Below are positions 26,041 to 34,888 of a stretch of 64,000 bases of DNA, piece after piece. Made by a program: the position numbers and the translations under genes. This DNA comes from CAMPKL01 sp963817465 (GTDB lineage Bacteria; Acidobacteriota; Terriglobia; Bryobacterales; UBA6623), in the NCBI GenBank assembly GCA_963817465.1, contig CAWFOP010000005.1, positions 434,001 to 498,000 on the forward strand. The letters run 5' to 3'. The stretch's first letter is position 1. Each line of letters opens with the position of its first letter. The notes below the pieces were generated by a model. That model did no database searches. It was not told the DNA's origin and was given only the letters and a program-made list of their open reading frames with translations.

Positions 26041-26985
26041 GTGAAATCAGGTTTCGTCGCTGTCTTGGGCCGACCGAATGTCGGCAAGTCGACCCTCGTC
26101 AATGCGCTGGTCGGGGCGAAAGTGTCGATCGTCAGCCCCAAGCCGCAGACGACCCGCGACGCCATTCAAGGCATCGTGAGCACGGCGGAGGGGCAGATCG
26201 TCTTCGTCGACTCTCCGGGGATTCACGCGCCTAAACAGGAGTTGGGCAAGCGCATGGTGCGCGAGATCGACCGCGCCGCCGACGGCTGTCACGTGGTCTT
26301 GCTGGTGACGGATGCGACCGAGCCTTATGGACGCGGCGATCAGGCGGCGGTCGACCGCGTGAAGCGGCTGAGCGTCCCGGCGATCCTTTGCCTGAACAAG
26401 GTCGACCGGCTCAAGGCGAAGCGGGAGCTGCTGCCCCGTATCGAGCGCTTCCGCGAGCAGCACGAGTTCGTCGAGTACGTGCCGCTCTCGGCGCTCACGG
26501 GGAACGGCCTCGACTTGCTGGTGAAGCTGATTTTCGAGAGGCTGCCGGAGGCTCCGGCGTATTATCCCGAAGAGTGGATCACCGATCAGCCGGAACGCTT
26601 CTTGGCCGCGGAACTGATTCGCGAACGCATCTTGCACGAGACGCAGCAAGAAGTTCCGCACTCGACGACGGTGATGATCGAGCGCTGGGAGGAGTTTCCC
26701 AAGCTGCTGCGCCTGGCGTCGACGGTCTACGTCGAGCGGCCGGGCCAGAAGGCGATCTTGCTCGGCAACAAGGGCGAGATGATGAAGAAGGTGGCGACGG
26801 CGGCGCGGCTCTCGCTCGAAGAGCGCTTCGGCCGCAAGGTCTTCCTCGAGGTTTTCGTCAAGGTCAAGCCGAAATGGCGCGACACAGCCGCGTTCATGCG
26901 CTCGCTCGACCGCTACCGCTTCGGCGAGCTGACGGCGGGCTTCGACGCTGGGGATGAGGACGAGCCGGAGTTTCCGTTACCATGA
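26041..26985 (+). CDS. era: GTPase Era
   Basis: 314 residues from GTG 26041. G motifs are intact: G1 GRPNVGKST, G3 DSPG in VDSPGIHAPK, G4 NKVD and a G5-like SAL. The C-terminal KH domain has GQKAILLGNKGEMMKKVATAARLS in two parts and ends LEVFVKVKPKWRD, as in Era. Era binds the 3' end of 16S rRNA during 30S assembly, which fits its place beside ybeY and phoH. Confidence 0.96.
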   Translation: MKSGFVAVLGRPNVGKSTLVNALVGAKVSIVSPKPQTTRDAIQGIVSTAEGQIVFVDSPGIHAPKQELGKRMVREIDRAADGCHVVLLVTDATEPYGRGDQAAVDRVKRLSVPAILCLNKVDRLKAKRELLPRIERFREQHEFVEYVPLSALTGNGLDLLVKLIFERLPEAPAYYPEEWITDQPERFLAAELIRERILHETQQEVPHSTTVMIERWEEFPKLLRLASTVYVERPGQKAILLGNKGEMMKKVATAARLSLEERFGRKVFLEVFVKVKPKWRDTAAFMRSLDRYRFGELTAGFDAGDEDEPEFPLP

Positions 26986-26989
26986 GGCC

Positions 26990-27295
26990 GTGTGCGGGAG
27001 AAGGTCGCTTTTTCGCCTAGGCCTGCCGCTGGTCGCCTTTCTCGGCCCGGCGCTCGTGAACCTGGCCGGCGCTGACGAGAAGGTTTCCGACGACCTGCTC
27101 TACGACCGGGTGAACCGCGCCTTGGTCACCGACCGTGAATTGGGAGTTCGTCCGCTCAAAGTAGCGGTCCAAGACGGCAAGGTCACCGTCACCGGATTCG
27201 TCGAAGAAGAACGCCTGCGGGAGCGCGTCGAAAAAGTCGTGAAAAAGGTGAAAGGCGTGCGCGACGTCGACAATCAGGTGAAGGTGCGGCGCTAG
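26990..27295 (+). CDS. Secreted or periplasmic BON-domain protein
   Basis: 101 residues if started at GTG 26990, 4 bases after era; ATG 26954 is in frame but lies inside era. CGRRSLFRLGLPLVAFLG is a probable signal peptide ending around LAGADEK. Residues about 35-100 form one BON domain (LYDRVNRALVTDRE, KVTVTGFVEEERLRERVEKV, VRDVDNQVKV). BON domains bind membranes or stabilise envelopes. The gene ends in a 4-base convergent overlap with the phosphodiesterase gene. Confidence 0.78.
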   Translation: MCGRRSLFRLGLPLVAFLGPALVNLAGADEKVSDDLLYDRVNRALVTDRELGVRPLKVAVQDGKVTVTGFVEEERLRERVEKVVKKVKGVRDVDNQVKVRR

Positions 27296-27948
27296 CCGAG
27301 TATCGCTTTCACCCTGCCGGGGAAGTCGGTGATGAGGCCGTCGACTCCGAGACGCACGAGGCGCTTGATCTCTTCGTCTTCGTTCACCGTCCAGGCCCAA
27401 ACCTGCAGGCCTTCGTCGTGGACTTCCTCAATCAGCTCGCGTGAGGCGAGGCGAAACTGCGGAATCACCACGTCGACGGGGCAGTTATGCCGCGCCGCTT
27501 CGTCCTGAGTGCGGTTGTAGATGTAGCCGAGTTGGATTCCGGGCAGCAGCTCGTGCACCTTGATCAAGGTGTTGGTGCTGAAGGCGGAGACCATCGTCTT
27601 TTCGGGGTTGCAGTATTTTGCGATCAACGCGACCGCCTGCTCTTCAAAGCCTTCCTGCTTGAACTCGATGTTGAGGAAGGTCTTCTTGCCGAACTTGTGA
27701 AGAACGGTCTCGAGCAGGGGAACCTCGGAGCCGTCGCCCAGATTCTTGAATTCCTCATAGCGGCTCGATTGGACCGAACAATCGTTGATCACCGACGGGT
27801 GCGCGACGACCAGCAAATCGTCGCCGGTTTGTCGCACATCCATCTCGATGGCCTTGGCGCCTTGTTCCAACGCGCTTTCGAATGCGGGAATCGTATTCTC
27901 GGTATGACCGGCGGCGCCGCGATGACCGATGATCAGAACCTTGCTCAT
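27292..27948 (-). CDS. Glycerophosphodiester phosphodiesterase
   Basis: 218 residues from ATG 27948. The GDPD TIM-barrel signature is present: GHRGAAGHTENTIPAFESAL with the catalytic His-Arg-Gly and Glu-Asn-Thr, EMDVRQTGDDLLVVAH with metal Glu/Asp and the second catalytic His, then LNIEFK and QVWAWTVN near the end. No signal peptide, so a cytoplasmic enzyme that hydrolyses glycerophosphodiesters to glycerol 3-phosphate and an alcohol. Confidence 0.9.
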   Translation of the reverse strand: MSKVLIIGHRGAAGHTENTIPAFESALEQGAKAIEMDVRQTGDDLLVVAHPSVINDCSVQSSRYEEFKNLGDGSEVPLLETVLHKFGKKTFLNIEFKQEGFEEQAVALIAKYCNPEKTMVSAFSTNTLIKVHELLPGIQLGYIYNRTQDEAARHNCPVDVVIPQFRLASRELIEEVHDEGLQVWAWTVNEDEEIKRLVRLGVDGLITDFPGRVKAILG

Positions 27949-28245
27949 TGGCGTTTACTGTCCCAACTCGAAATATATACACGTATCCGCTAAATCGCTC
28001 GTCCCGAAACAAGCGAGAACGATCTCGAGCTTTAAAGAATCGAAGATTCAGCGAACTCGCGCCCAGGCGACGGGACCCCGCGCCCGCCGGGTGGTTATAA
28101 AACGAGTTCTCCCAATACGATACCACGCTGGTCCCGGGGGCGGCCGGGGGCGACCAAGACCGCGCCGAACGCTCGCAACGCCGCGTTGGCGCCCAGGCTT
28201 GCGGCGGCTCCGGTTCGCTAGAATCCAAGTGACGCGTCTGTCGCT
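27949..28245. other. Divergent spacer before lptFG
   Basis: About 300 bases between divergent genes with no convincing reading frame. The promoter of the phosphodiesterase should be at the left end. GCTAGAATCC at 28217-28226 is a possible -10 for the lptFG gene, 20-30 bases before its GTG. Confidence 0.4.
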
Positions 28246-30609
28246 GTGGGAATCCTATTCCGCTACGTCTTCCGGGAAGTTCTAGCCAGCTCTCTGCTGG
28301 GGGCGACCCTGTTCACCTTCGTGCTCTTCCTGCAGCGGGTCGGCCCGGTAATGGAGCTGCTGGTGCGGGCCACGGTTTCGAGCAAGCAAGTCGGCTACCT
28401 CTTCTTGCTGACGATCCCGCAGTCTCTGCCCTACACCATCCCGATGGGAGTGTTGCTGGGCGTCCTGATCGGACTGGGACGGCTTTCGACCGACGCCGAG
28501 ATTACGGCGATGCGGGCGGGCGGCGTGCCGAGCGGTCGCATCATCGCGCCGGTTTTGGCGTTCTGCCTGATGGGAGCGGCGGCATGCGCCTGGGTCACGC
28601 TCGAGCTGAGCCCCTGGTCGGCGCGAGAGCTGCAACGCATCGCCCAAACCATGAAGATTTCGCAGGCGACCGCCGAGGTGCAGCCGCGCGTCTTCGTGGA
28701 AGACTTCCCCGACACCGTGCTCTACGTGCGCGAGGTGGAATCGGGCTCGATCGTGAGCTGGAAAGGCGTCTTCATCGCGGACATGCGGCCGCCGGAGAAG
28801 CGCGGCTCGGTGGAAGGCGTCAACGCCGCTGTGGCGGGGCCGCGCATCACGGTGGCCGAAACGGCGGTGGCTGTTCCCCGCCCCGAGCAGAATCGCATTC
28901 AGTTGCACTTGCCCCACGCCACCACCTTCGAGCAGTCGTGGGACCCCAAGCAATATCAAATCGGCGACTACCACTTGAGCGATCAGGTGATCGAGACGCA
29001 GCCGGACTCGCTGGAGAACCGCGATCGGCCGTTCGAGGAGATGGAAACCTCTGACCTGCGCAAGGCCGCCCGCGATGGCGACAACCGTATCCAGGCGGGA
29101 ATCGTCCTGCATCAACGGCTGGCTCTGCCGATCGCTTGCCTGGTCTTGCCGCTGGCGGGCATTCCGCTGTCGATCTCGACGCAGCGCACGGGCAAGTCCG
29201 TCGGCGTTGTGGTCGCGGTCGTCCTGGCGTTTGTCTATTGGATGCTGCTGTTCGCCGGCGCGGCCTTGGCCGAGCAGCATTACTTGCCTCCAGGGCTCAG
29301 CATGTGGCTCGGCAATTTCGTCTTCGCCGCGTGCGGACTGTGGTTGCTGTCGCAGCTCGATTCGCCGAGCCGGCGCGACATCACCGCCTGGATCGGCGCT
29401 CGCCTGCGCCCGGTGATGCGACGTATCCGGCGGCGCATCTCGGGCAAGCCACAAGTGGACGCCTCGGGAAATGCCGTCGACACTGGCCGCTCGATTGACG
29501 TGACCGCCCTGTTTGACGCCCTGCTGCCGTTGGTCGACCGCTATGTCTTGCGCAAATTCCTGCTGTATTTCGGCGTGATGCTGGCGACGTTCATCTCGAT
29601 TTGGTTTGTGTTCAGCTTCTTCGAGCTGCTGTCGGACATGCTGGCGCGCGGCAAGATGGCGCTGTTCATTCCGTACATCTACTACCTCACGCCATTCCTG
29701 GTTTACGAGACCGCGCCTCTCGCCGTGTTGGTGGCGACTCTGGCGTCGTTCGGCCTGCTGGCGAAGCACCACGAGCTGACGGCGTTTCGCGCCTGCGGCG
29801 TGAGCCTGTATCGCTTGGCCGCGCCTATTCTTTTGGCTTCGCTCGTGTTCAGCGGCGGATTGTTCGCGCTCGACGAATACTATCTGCCCAACACGAATCG
29901 CAAGCAAGACGCCATTCGCGACGAGATCAAGGGCCGCCCGGCGCGCACGTTTCTCCGTCCGGATCGCCAGTGGACCCACGGTCTGCAAAATCGCATTTTT
30001 TATCACCAGTTCTTCGACACCGAGAACGCCGAGTTCATCGGCATCAACATCTACGACCTCGCTCTCGACCCCTTCCGCCTGACTCGTCACATCTCGGCCG
30101 AGCGGGCGCACTGGGATCCCGACGCCGATACGTGGGTTTTTGAGAACGGCTGGGTGCGCGAGATCGAAGGCAACCGGCCCGTGAAGTTCGAGCCTTTCCA
30201 GGAGCGATCGTTCCCCGATATCGTGGAAACGCCGGAATACTTCCGCAAAGAGAACAAGCACCACCAGCAAATGAACTGGGGCGAGTTGCATGCCTACATT
30301 CTGGACCTGACGCAGAGCGGCTTCGATACGATGCGACTGCAAGTGCTGCTGCACCGCAAGCTGTCGTTCCCGTTCTTCGCTTTCTCGATGGCGCTGCTGG
30401 CGGCGCCCTTCGCGATTCTCACCGGGCACCGCGGGGCCTTGGCGCCGGTGGCGTTCAGCTTGGCGCTGGCGATCGTCTATTACGCCCTGCGCGAGTTTTT
30501 CGAGAAGCTCGGCCAGGCGCACCAACTCAGTCCATTGCTGGCCGCGTGGGCGCCGAGCGTGATCTTCAGCCTGAGCGGCGCTTATTTGTTCCTGCGCGTC
30601 CGCACGTAG
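28246..30609 (+). CDS. Fused LptF-LptG permease for LPS export
   Basis: 787 residues from GTG 28246, about twice the length of LptF or LptG. Residues 1-400 are one YjgP/YjgQ permease (YVFREVLASSLLGATLFTFV, IPQSLPYTIPMGVLLGVLIG, a periplasmic beta-jellyroll, then three C-terminal helices beginning LPIACLVLPLAGIPLSI). Residues about 425-787 repeat the plan (DRYVLRKFLLYFGVMLATFI, LTPFLVYETAPLAVLVATL, jellyroll, LSFPFFAFSMALLAAPFAIL). A cytoplasmic linker of about 50 residues joins them. The fusion should form the membrane part of the LptB2FG transporter alone. It implies an outer membrane with LPS. Confidence 0.92.
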   Translation: MGILFRYVFREVLASSLLGATLFTFVLFLQRVGPVMELLVRATVSSKQVGYLFLLTIPQSLPYTIPMGVLLGVLIGLGRLSTDAEITAMRAGGVPSGRIIAPVLAFCLMGAAACAWVTLELSPWSARELQRIAQTMKISQATAEVQPRVFVEDFPDTVLYVREVESGSIVSWKGVFIADMRPPEKRGSVEGVNAAVAGPRITVAETAVAVPRPEQNRIQLHLPHATTFEQSWDPKQYQIGDYHLSDQVIETQPDSLENRDRPFEEMETSDLRKAARDGDNRIQAGIVLHQRLALPIACLVLPLAGIPLSISTQRTGKSVGVVVAVVLAFVYWMLLFAGAALAEQHYLPPGLSMWLGNFVFAACGLWLLSQLDSPSRRDITAWIGARLRPVMRRIRRRISGKPQVDASGNAVDTGRSIDVTALFDALLPLVDRYVLRKFLLYFGVMLATFISIWFVFSFFELLSDMLARGKMALFIPYIYYLTPFLVYETAPLAVLVATLASFGLLAKHHELTAFRACGVSLYRLAAPILLASLVFSGGLFALDEYYLPNTNRKQDAIRDEIKGRPARTFLRPDRQWTHGLQNRIFYHQFFDTENAEFIGINIYDLALDPFRLTRHISAERAHWDPDADTWVFENGWVREIEGNRPVKFEPFQERSFPDIVETPEYFRKENKHHQQMNWGELHAYILDLTQSGFDTMRLQVLLHRKLSFPFFAFSMALLAAPFAILTGHRGALAPVAFSLALAIVYYALREFFEKLGQAHQLSPLLAAWAPSVIFSLSGAYLFLRVRT

Positions 30610-30682
30610 GCTCTTCTCTCCCACCCGCCCGTGGGTCGTAACGTAAGGCTCCCGCCGAGAATCCAATCAATAGGAGGGCGAG

Positions 30683-31069
30683 ATGAGAACACGTGCGTAT
30701 TTCAGCCTCGGCGGCGTGGCCGTGATCGCAGCCCTTGGCATGTTGATGATTGCGCCGAAGGCTCCCGAAGAGCCGGATCAGGTCACCGAGAACACCTGGA
30801 TCGGCAAACTCGTGGATTGGCAATGCAAGCAAGTCCAATCGGATAAATTGTGCCCGGTGAATGCGAAAACCGAGGATATGGGCGTTTCGGTCGACAACGG
30901 CGTGTTGCTCGATTTGGACGCGAAAGGCGACGCCATGGCGCGCGAGACCCTCACAAAAGCCGGCCTGGGCGGCAATGTGAAGGTCGTGATTATCGGCGTC
31001 CGCGACGGGCGAAAACTGGCGGTTGAGTCGGTGGAGATCTATAAGGAAACGTCCCCGCCTGTCAGCTAG
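30683..31069 (+). CDS. Small exported protein of unknown function
   Basis: 128 residues from ATG 30683 with an excellent AGGAGGG site upstream. RAYFSLGGVAVIAALGMLMIAP is a signal peptide or anchor. The mature part has two cysteines (WQCKQ and KLCPV) that could form a disulfide, and a beta-rich end with VKVVIIGVRDGRKLAVESVEI. No family recognised; a small periplasmic fold is likely. It converges on the frameshifted sulfatase with an 8-base overlap. Confidence 0.75.
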   Translation: MRTRAYFSLGGVAVIAALGMLMIAPKAPEEPDQVTENTWIGKLVDWQCKQVQSDKLCPVNAKTEDMGVSVDNGVLLDLDAKGDAMARETLTKAGLGGNVKVVIIGVRDGRKLAVESVEIYKETSPPVS

Positions 31070-32538
31070 CTACTCTTCCCCGCCCCAGAGCTTGAACGGA
31101 ACGTTGTCGCGCGTAGGCCGTGAGCGCGGGATCGCCGCGCCACAGCGGCGGAACCATCTCGTCGTCGTACTCCCGAAGTAACTTCTCGAGGGTCTCAGCC
31201 ACGTCTTTGTCCTGCTCGGCCACATCGCTCGTCTCGCCGAGATCAGCCGCCAAGTTATAGAGCTCAAGGTCGTGCGGGCCGCCATTCTCGTCGTACAGGC
31301 CGACCATTTTCCAGTCATCGTGCCGCAAGGCGATACGCGTTCCGTAGCGCCAGAACAGAGTTTCGTGCGGAGGTTCGGGCCTTTCGCCGGTCAGGTACGG
31401 GACTAGGTCGACGCCGTCGAGCTCCCGTGGCACGTTTTGTCCGGCGGCCGCGAGCGCCGTCGCCGCGAAGTCGAGCGACGAAACCGGGCGGCGGTCGATC
31501 GTGCCCGCCGGGATCTTCCCTTTCCACTGGACCAGAAACGGAACACGAATGCCGCCCTCGTACACCCGCCCCTTGCCCTCCCGCAACGGCGAGTTGGTCG
31601 AGGTGAGCTCGTTGGTCGGGCCGCCGTTGTCGCTGAACAAGGAAAATCAGCGTATTATCTTCGGCGCCGATATCGCGCAGCTTGTCGAGCACGCGGCCGA
31701 CGGCGTCGTCGAGGTTGAGCACCATGGCGGCGAAGATGCGGCGGTGGATGTCTTCGATGGCCCCAAGCCGATCCATGTAGGCGTCGGCGGCCTGCATCGG
31801 GCTGTGCGGGGCGTTCATCGAGAGGTTGAGGAAGAAAGGCTCGCCCTTGTGGCGCTCGAGGAAGTCGATCGCTTCGTCCGCCAGCGCGTCGGTGAGATAG
31901 CGCTCCTCGTGGATCGGTTGACGGCCGCGGTAGATCGGATTCTCGAGGTCGTAGGTGGGCTCGTCGTATCCCATCAAGGTCGAGAAGACGAAACGCCCGC
32001 GGACGATCAGCGGGCCGAGGCCCGGCGGACTCGCGGCGATCCGCAGCCAAGTGGTGACGCCTTCGTAGGGCTCGGGCTTGTAGTAATGGCCCTCGTTGAG
32101 GAAGCCGTAGAACTCATCGAAGCCGCGCGCGAGAGGATGCTTCAAGTAGTGCGCGCCCAGGTGCCACTTGCCGAACAGCCCGGTCGTGTAACCCGCTTCC
32201 TTGAGACGCGCGGCGATGGTCTTCTCCGAGAGCGGCAGGCCCACCTCTTCCTCCAGGTTCTGAACGCCGATGGAATTGAGCTCATGGCCGAAACGCGTCT
32301 GCATGCGGCCGGTCATGAACCCGGCGCGGGAGGGGCAGCAGACCGGACCGCTGACGTACCCGGAGGTGAAGCGCACGCCGTTCGCCGCGATCGAGTCCAT
32401 ACGAGGAGTCGAGTAGTCGCGAGCGCCTTGGCAGCTCAATTCGCCGTAGCCCAAATCGTCGGCGACGATGAGCACGATGTTGGGTTTGTCGGCGGCGAAG
32501 GCGGAAGCGGCGAGGAGCAAGAGGGGGATCAGGCGCAT
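31062..32538 (-). pseudogene. Arylsulfatase-family gene broken by a +1 frameshift
   Basis: Starts at ATG 32538 with a signal peptide (MRLIPLLLLAASAFAADKP). The formylglycine motif C-x-P-S-R is intact at Cys67 (CCPSRAGFMTGR), with IVLIVADDLGYGE before it. The frame is lost near 31,636-31,641: NTLIFL is read in frame, while FSDNGGPTNEL, which should follow at once, is in the next frame and runs to 31062. Dropping one base restores NTLIFLFSDNGGP and a protein of about 490 residues. A further single-base excess near 31,110 would replace the odd tail with NVPFKLWGGEE; that is speculative. Either a recent pseudogene or a sequence error. Confidence 0.85.
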
Positions 32539-32639
32539 CGCTGAAATTGTATGCGAGAACCGACAAGGACAGGGGCGAAGCGACTCAGGATCCCCTGTTG
32601 CACGACAGCGGCGGGCTCTTGCTACTCTAAATCCCGATC

Positions 32640-33692
32640 ATGAGCACCCGCCGAACCTTTCTCTCGACCGCCGCCGCGGCTCTCGCGGCCACCGCAGCCG
32701 GCGCCCAGGAGCGCGACTGGTCCGGGAAGAACCCGACCCGCTACCCGGACCCCGACATCGTTTCGCTCGACAAGCGCTTCGACAAATACAAGATCGGCAA
32801 TACGCCCATCGAGCGCCTCTGGACCGGCGCGCTGTGGGCCGAAGGACCGGCCTGGAACGGCGTCGGCCGCTACCTGGTTTTCAGCGACATCCCGAACAAC
32901 CGCCAGTTGCGCTTCACCGAGGATGAGGGAGGTCACGTCAGCGTCTTCCGTAAGCCGTCGGGCTACTCCAACGGCAATACGTTCGACTACGAAGGCCGGC
33001 AGGTCTCATGCGAGCACGGCAATCGCCGCGTCACGCGCTACGAGTACGACGGCACGGTCACGGTCCTCGCCGACAAGTACAACGGCAAGCCTCTCAACGC
33101 GCCCAACGATGTCGTGGTCCACCCGAACACCGGCGATATCTGGTTCACCGACCCGGGCTACGGGGCGCTGATGAACTACGAGGGCCACAAAGGCAAGCTC
33201 GAGCTCAAGGAGGCGGTCTACCGCATCGACGGCAAGAGCGGCGCGATCGAGATGGTCGCCGACGACCTCTACAAGCCGAACGGCATCTGCTTTTCGCCCG
33301 ACTACAAGAAGATCTACATCGCCGACACGGGCGCGACGCACTATCCCGAAGCCAAGAAAGTCATCAAGGTCTACGACATGAACGGCGTGAAGCTGAGCAA
33401 CGGCAAGGTCTTCACGAACATGAAGCTGCCGGGATTCGACCAAGACGGGCTGGCCGACGGCATCCGCTGCGACATTGACGGCAACATCTGGTCGTCGGCC
33501 GGCTGGGTCGGCCCGGGGTACGACGGCGTGCACATTTTCGCGCCGGACGGCAATCGCATCGGGCAGATCAAGCTCCCCGAGATGTGCGCGAACGTGTGCT
33601 TTGGCGGTGAAAAGCGCAACCGGCTGTTCATGTGCGGCAGTCAGTCGCTTTACGCCGTTTACGTCGAGACGCAGGGCGCCCACATCACTTAG
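32640..33692 (+). CDS. SMP-30/gluconolactonase-like protein, Tat-exported
   Basis: 350 residues from ATG 32640. MSTRRTFLSTAAAALAATAAGA is a Tat-type signal. The six-bladed propeller of the SMP-30/gluconolaconase/LRE family is indicated by LWAEGPAWNGVGRYLVFSD (metal Glu), APNDVVVHPNTGDIWFTDPG (metal Asn and Asp), KPNGICFSPDYKKIYIADTG and DGIRCDIDGNIWSS. It should hydrolyse a sugar-acid lactone in the periplasm, which agrees with the exported sugar-acid dehydratases at 16.5-19.9 kb. TACTCTAAATC just upstream may be a -10. Confidence 0.9.
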   Translation: MSTRRTFLSTAAAALAATAAGAQERDWSGKNPTRYPDPDIVSLDKRFDKYKIGNTPIERLWTGALWAEGPAWNGVGRYLVFSDIPNNRQLRFTEDEGGHVSVFRKPSGYSNGNTFDYEGRQVSCEHGNRRVTRYEYDGTVTVLADKYNGKPLNAPNDVVVHPNTGDIWFTDPGYGALMNYEGHKGKLELKEAVYRIDGKSGAIEMVADDLYKPNGICFSPDYKKIYIADTGATHYPEAKKVIKVYDMNGVKLSNGKVFTNMKLPGFDQDGLADGIRCDIDGNIWSSAGWVGPGYDGVHIFAPDGNRIGQIKLPEMCANVCFGGEKRNRLFMCGSQSLYAVYVETQGAHIT

Positions 33693-33735
33693 GCCGAATC
33701 CGACTAGACTCAGTTGCATGGAGGGCTAACGCTCC

Positions 33736-34872
33736 TTGCTTCAGTCGTTGATCGAGTTCGTCACGAACGACCGCTACATGCCCCATGGCTACTGTCTGCA
33801 GTGGGACCCCGGATTGGTGTGGCTTCACGGCCTCTCGGACGCGCTGATCGCGCTTGCGTACTTCTCGATTCCGCTGACGCTGATCTACTTCGTCCGTAAG
33901 CGCCGGAACCCGCCGTTCAGGAGCATCGTGCTGCTGTTCGCGGCGTTCATCCTGGCGTGCGGAACCACGCACGTGTTGGCGATCTGGACGTTGTGGGTGC
34001 CGTCCTATGGTCTCGAGGGCCTCGTCAAAGCCGTGACCGCGGCAGTTTCGGTTGTCACCGCGATCGCGCTGATACCGATCGTGCCGCGCGCGCTCGCTCT
34101 AAAGAACCCGGCGGAGCTCGAGACGCTCAACAAGAAGCTCGAACGCGAGGTTCGCAACCGGCTGCGCCATGAGCGTGCGACTAAGAAGCGCCGCCGGGAG
34201 ATGCAGCGGCTGAGCGCCCAGTTGGTCTCCGCGCAGGAAGATGTGCGAGCCGCCATCGCGCGCGACCTGCATGATGACGTCAAGCAACAGATCTCGCTGC
34301 TCGCCATCGACATCGGCATGCTCGCGAACGAGTATGAACAAGAGTCTCCTGAGCTTACCAAGCAACTCATGGTGATTTACGACTCGGCGGTGACCGCAAC
34401 CGACAGCGTGCGCGAGATTACACATCAATTGCACCCCGGCCTGCTCGACAATGTGGGCCTCAGCGCTGCGCTAGAGGGACTCGTCGGAGAATTTACGCGC
34501 CACTATCCGATTGAGGCGGCGCTCGACATTCACCAAACGCCGAGCAACTTGAGCAAGCGGAGGAACCTGGTGCTCTACAGGATCGCGCAAGAGGCGCTCC
34601 AGAACATCGCCAAGCACGCCAACGCCGAGCACATTTGGGTCGCTCTGAAAGCGACCGAGACCACGGTTCGCCTGATGATCGAGGACGACGGCGACGGCTT
34701 CGATGTCGAGACCAGTCGCTACGGCATCGGACTGGGCGGGATGCGCGAGCGCGCCCGCGCGGTCGATGGCCGGCTCAGCATCGTCTCGAAGAAAGGCGTC
34801 GGAACGCGCATCACGGTCCGCGTTCCGGTCGGCACGCTCGAGATCGAAGCTCACCCCGCGTCCGTATCCTGA
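33736..34872 (+). CDS. Histidine kinase with ethylene-receptor-like membrane sensor
   Basis: 378 residues from TTG 33736 with GGAGGG ten bases upstream. Residues about 25-125 form three membrane helices that closely resemble the plant ETR1 ethylene-binding domain: ALAYFSIPLTLIYFV and CGTTH. The seven ETR1 residues known to matter for binding (Asp25, Tyr32, Ile35, Pro36, Ile62, Cys65, His69) all have equals here at +10: Asp35, Tyr42, Ile45, Pro46, Ile72, Cys75, His79. The Cys/His pair binds copper in ETR1. A HisKA_3 domain (RDLHDDVKQQ, phospho-acceptor His179) and an HATPase (QEALQNIAKHA, DDGDGF, GIGLGGMRERA) follow. No response regulator is adjacent. Confidence 0.9.
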   Translation: MLQSLIEFVTNDRYMPHGYCLQWDPGLVWLHGLSDALIALAYFSIPLTLIYFVRKRRNPPFRSIVLLFAAFILACGTTHVLAIWTLWVPSYGLEGLVKAVTAAVSVVTAIALIPIVPRALALKNPAELETLNKKLEREVRNRLRHERATKKRRREMQRLSAQLVSAQEDVRAAIARDLHDDVKQQISLLAIDIGMLANEYEQESPELTKQLMVIYDSAVTATDSVREITHQLHPGLLDNVGLSAALEGLVGEFTRHYPIEAALDIHQTPSNLSKRRNLVLYRIAQEALQNIAKHANAEHIWVALKATETTVRLMIEDDGDGFDVETSRYGIGLGGMRERARAVDGRLSIVSKKGVGTRITVRVPVGTLEIEAHPASVS

Positions 34873-34888
34873 TTTCAGCTTGCCAGCG

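Noticed and set aside
28282..30666. A 794-codon frame antisense to lptFG
   Set aside because: Low-complexity Arg/Gln/His content and complete overlap with a conserved gene.
30610..30682. Hairpin CCCAC...GTGGG after lptFG as a terminator
   Set aside because: Only five base pairs and no T run follows.
31315..32538. Reading the first sulfatase as an intact 407-residue protein
   Set aside because: The last 100 residues after the shift are Arg/Gln-rich nonsense, while the true C-terminal sulfatase sequence continues in the next frame.
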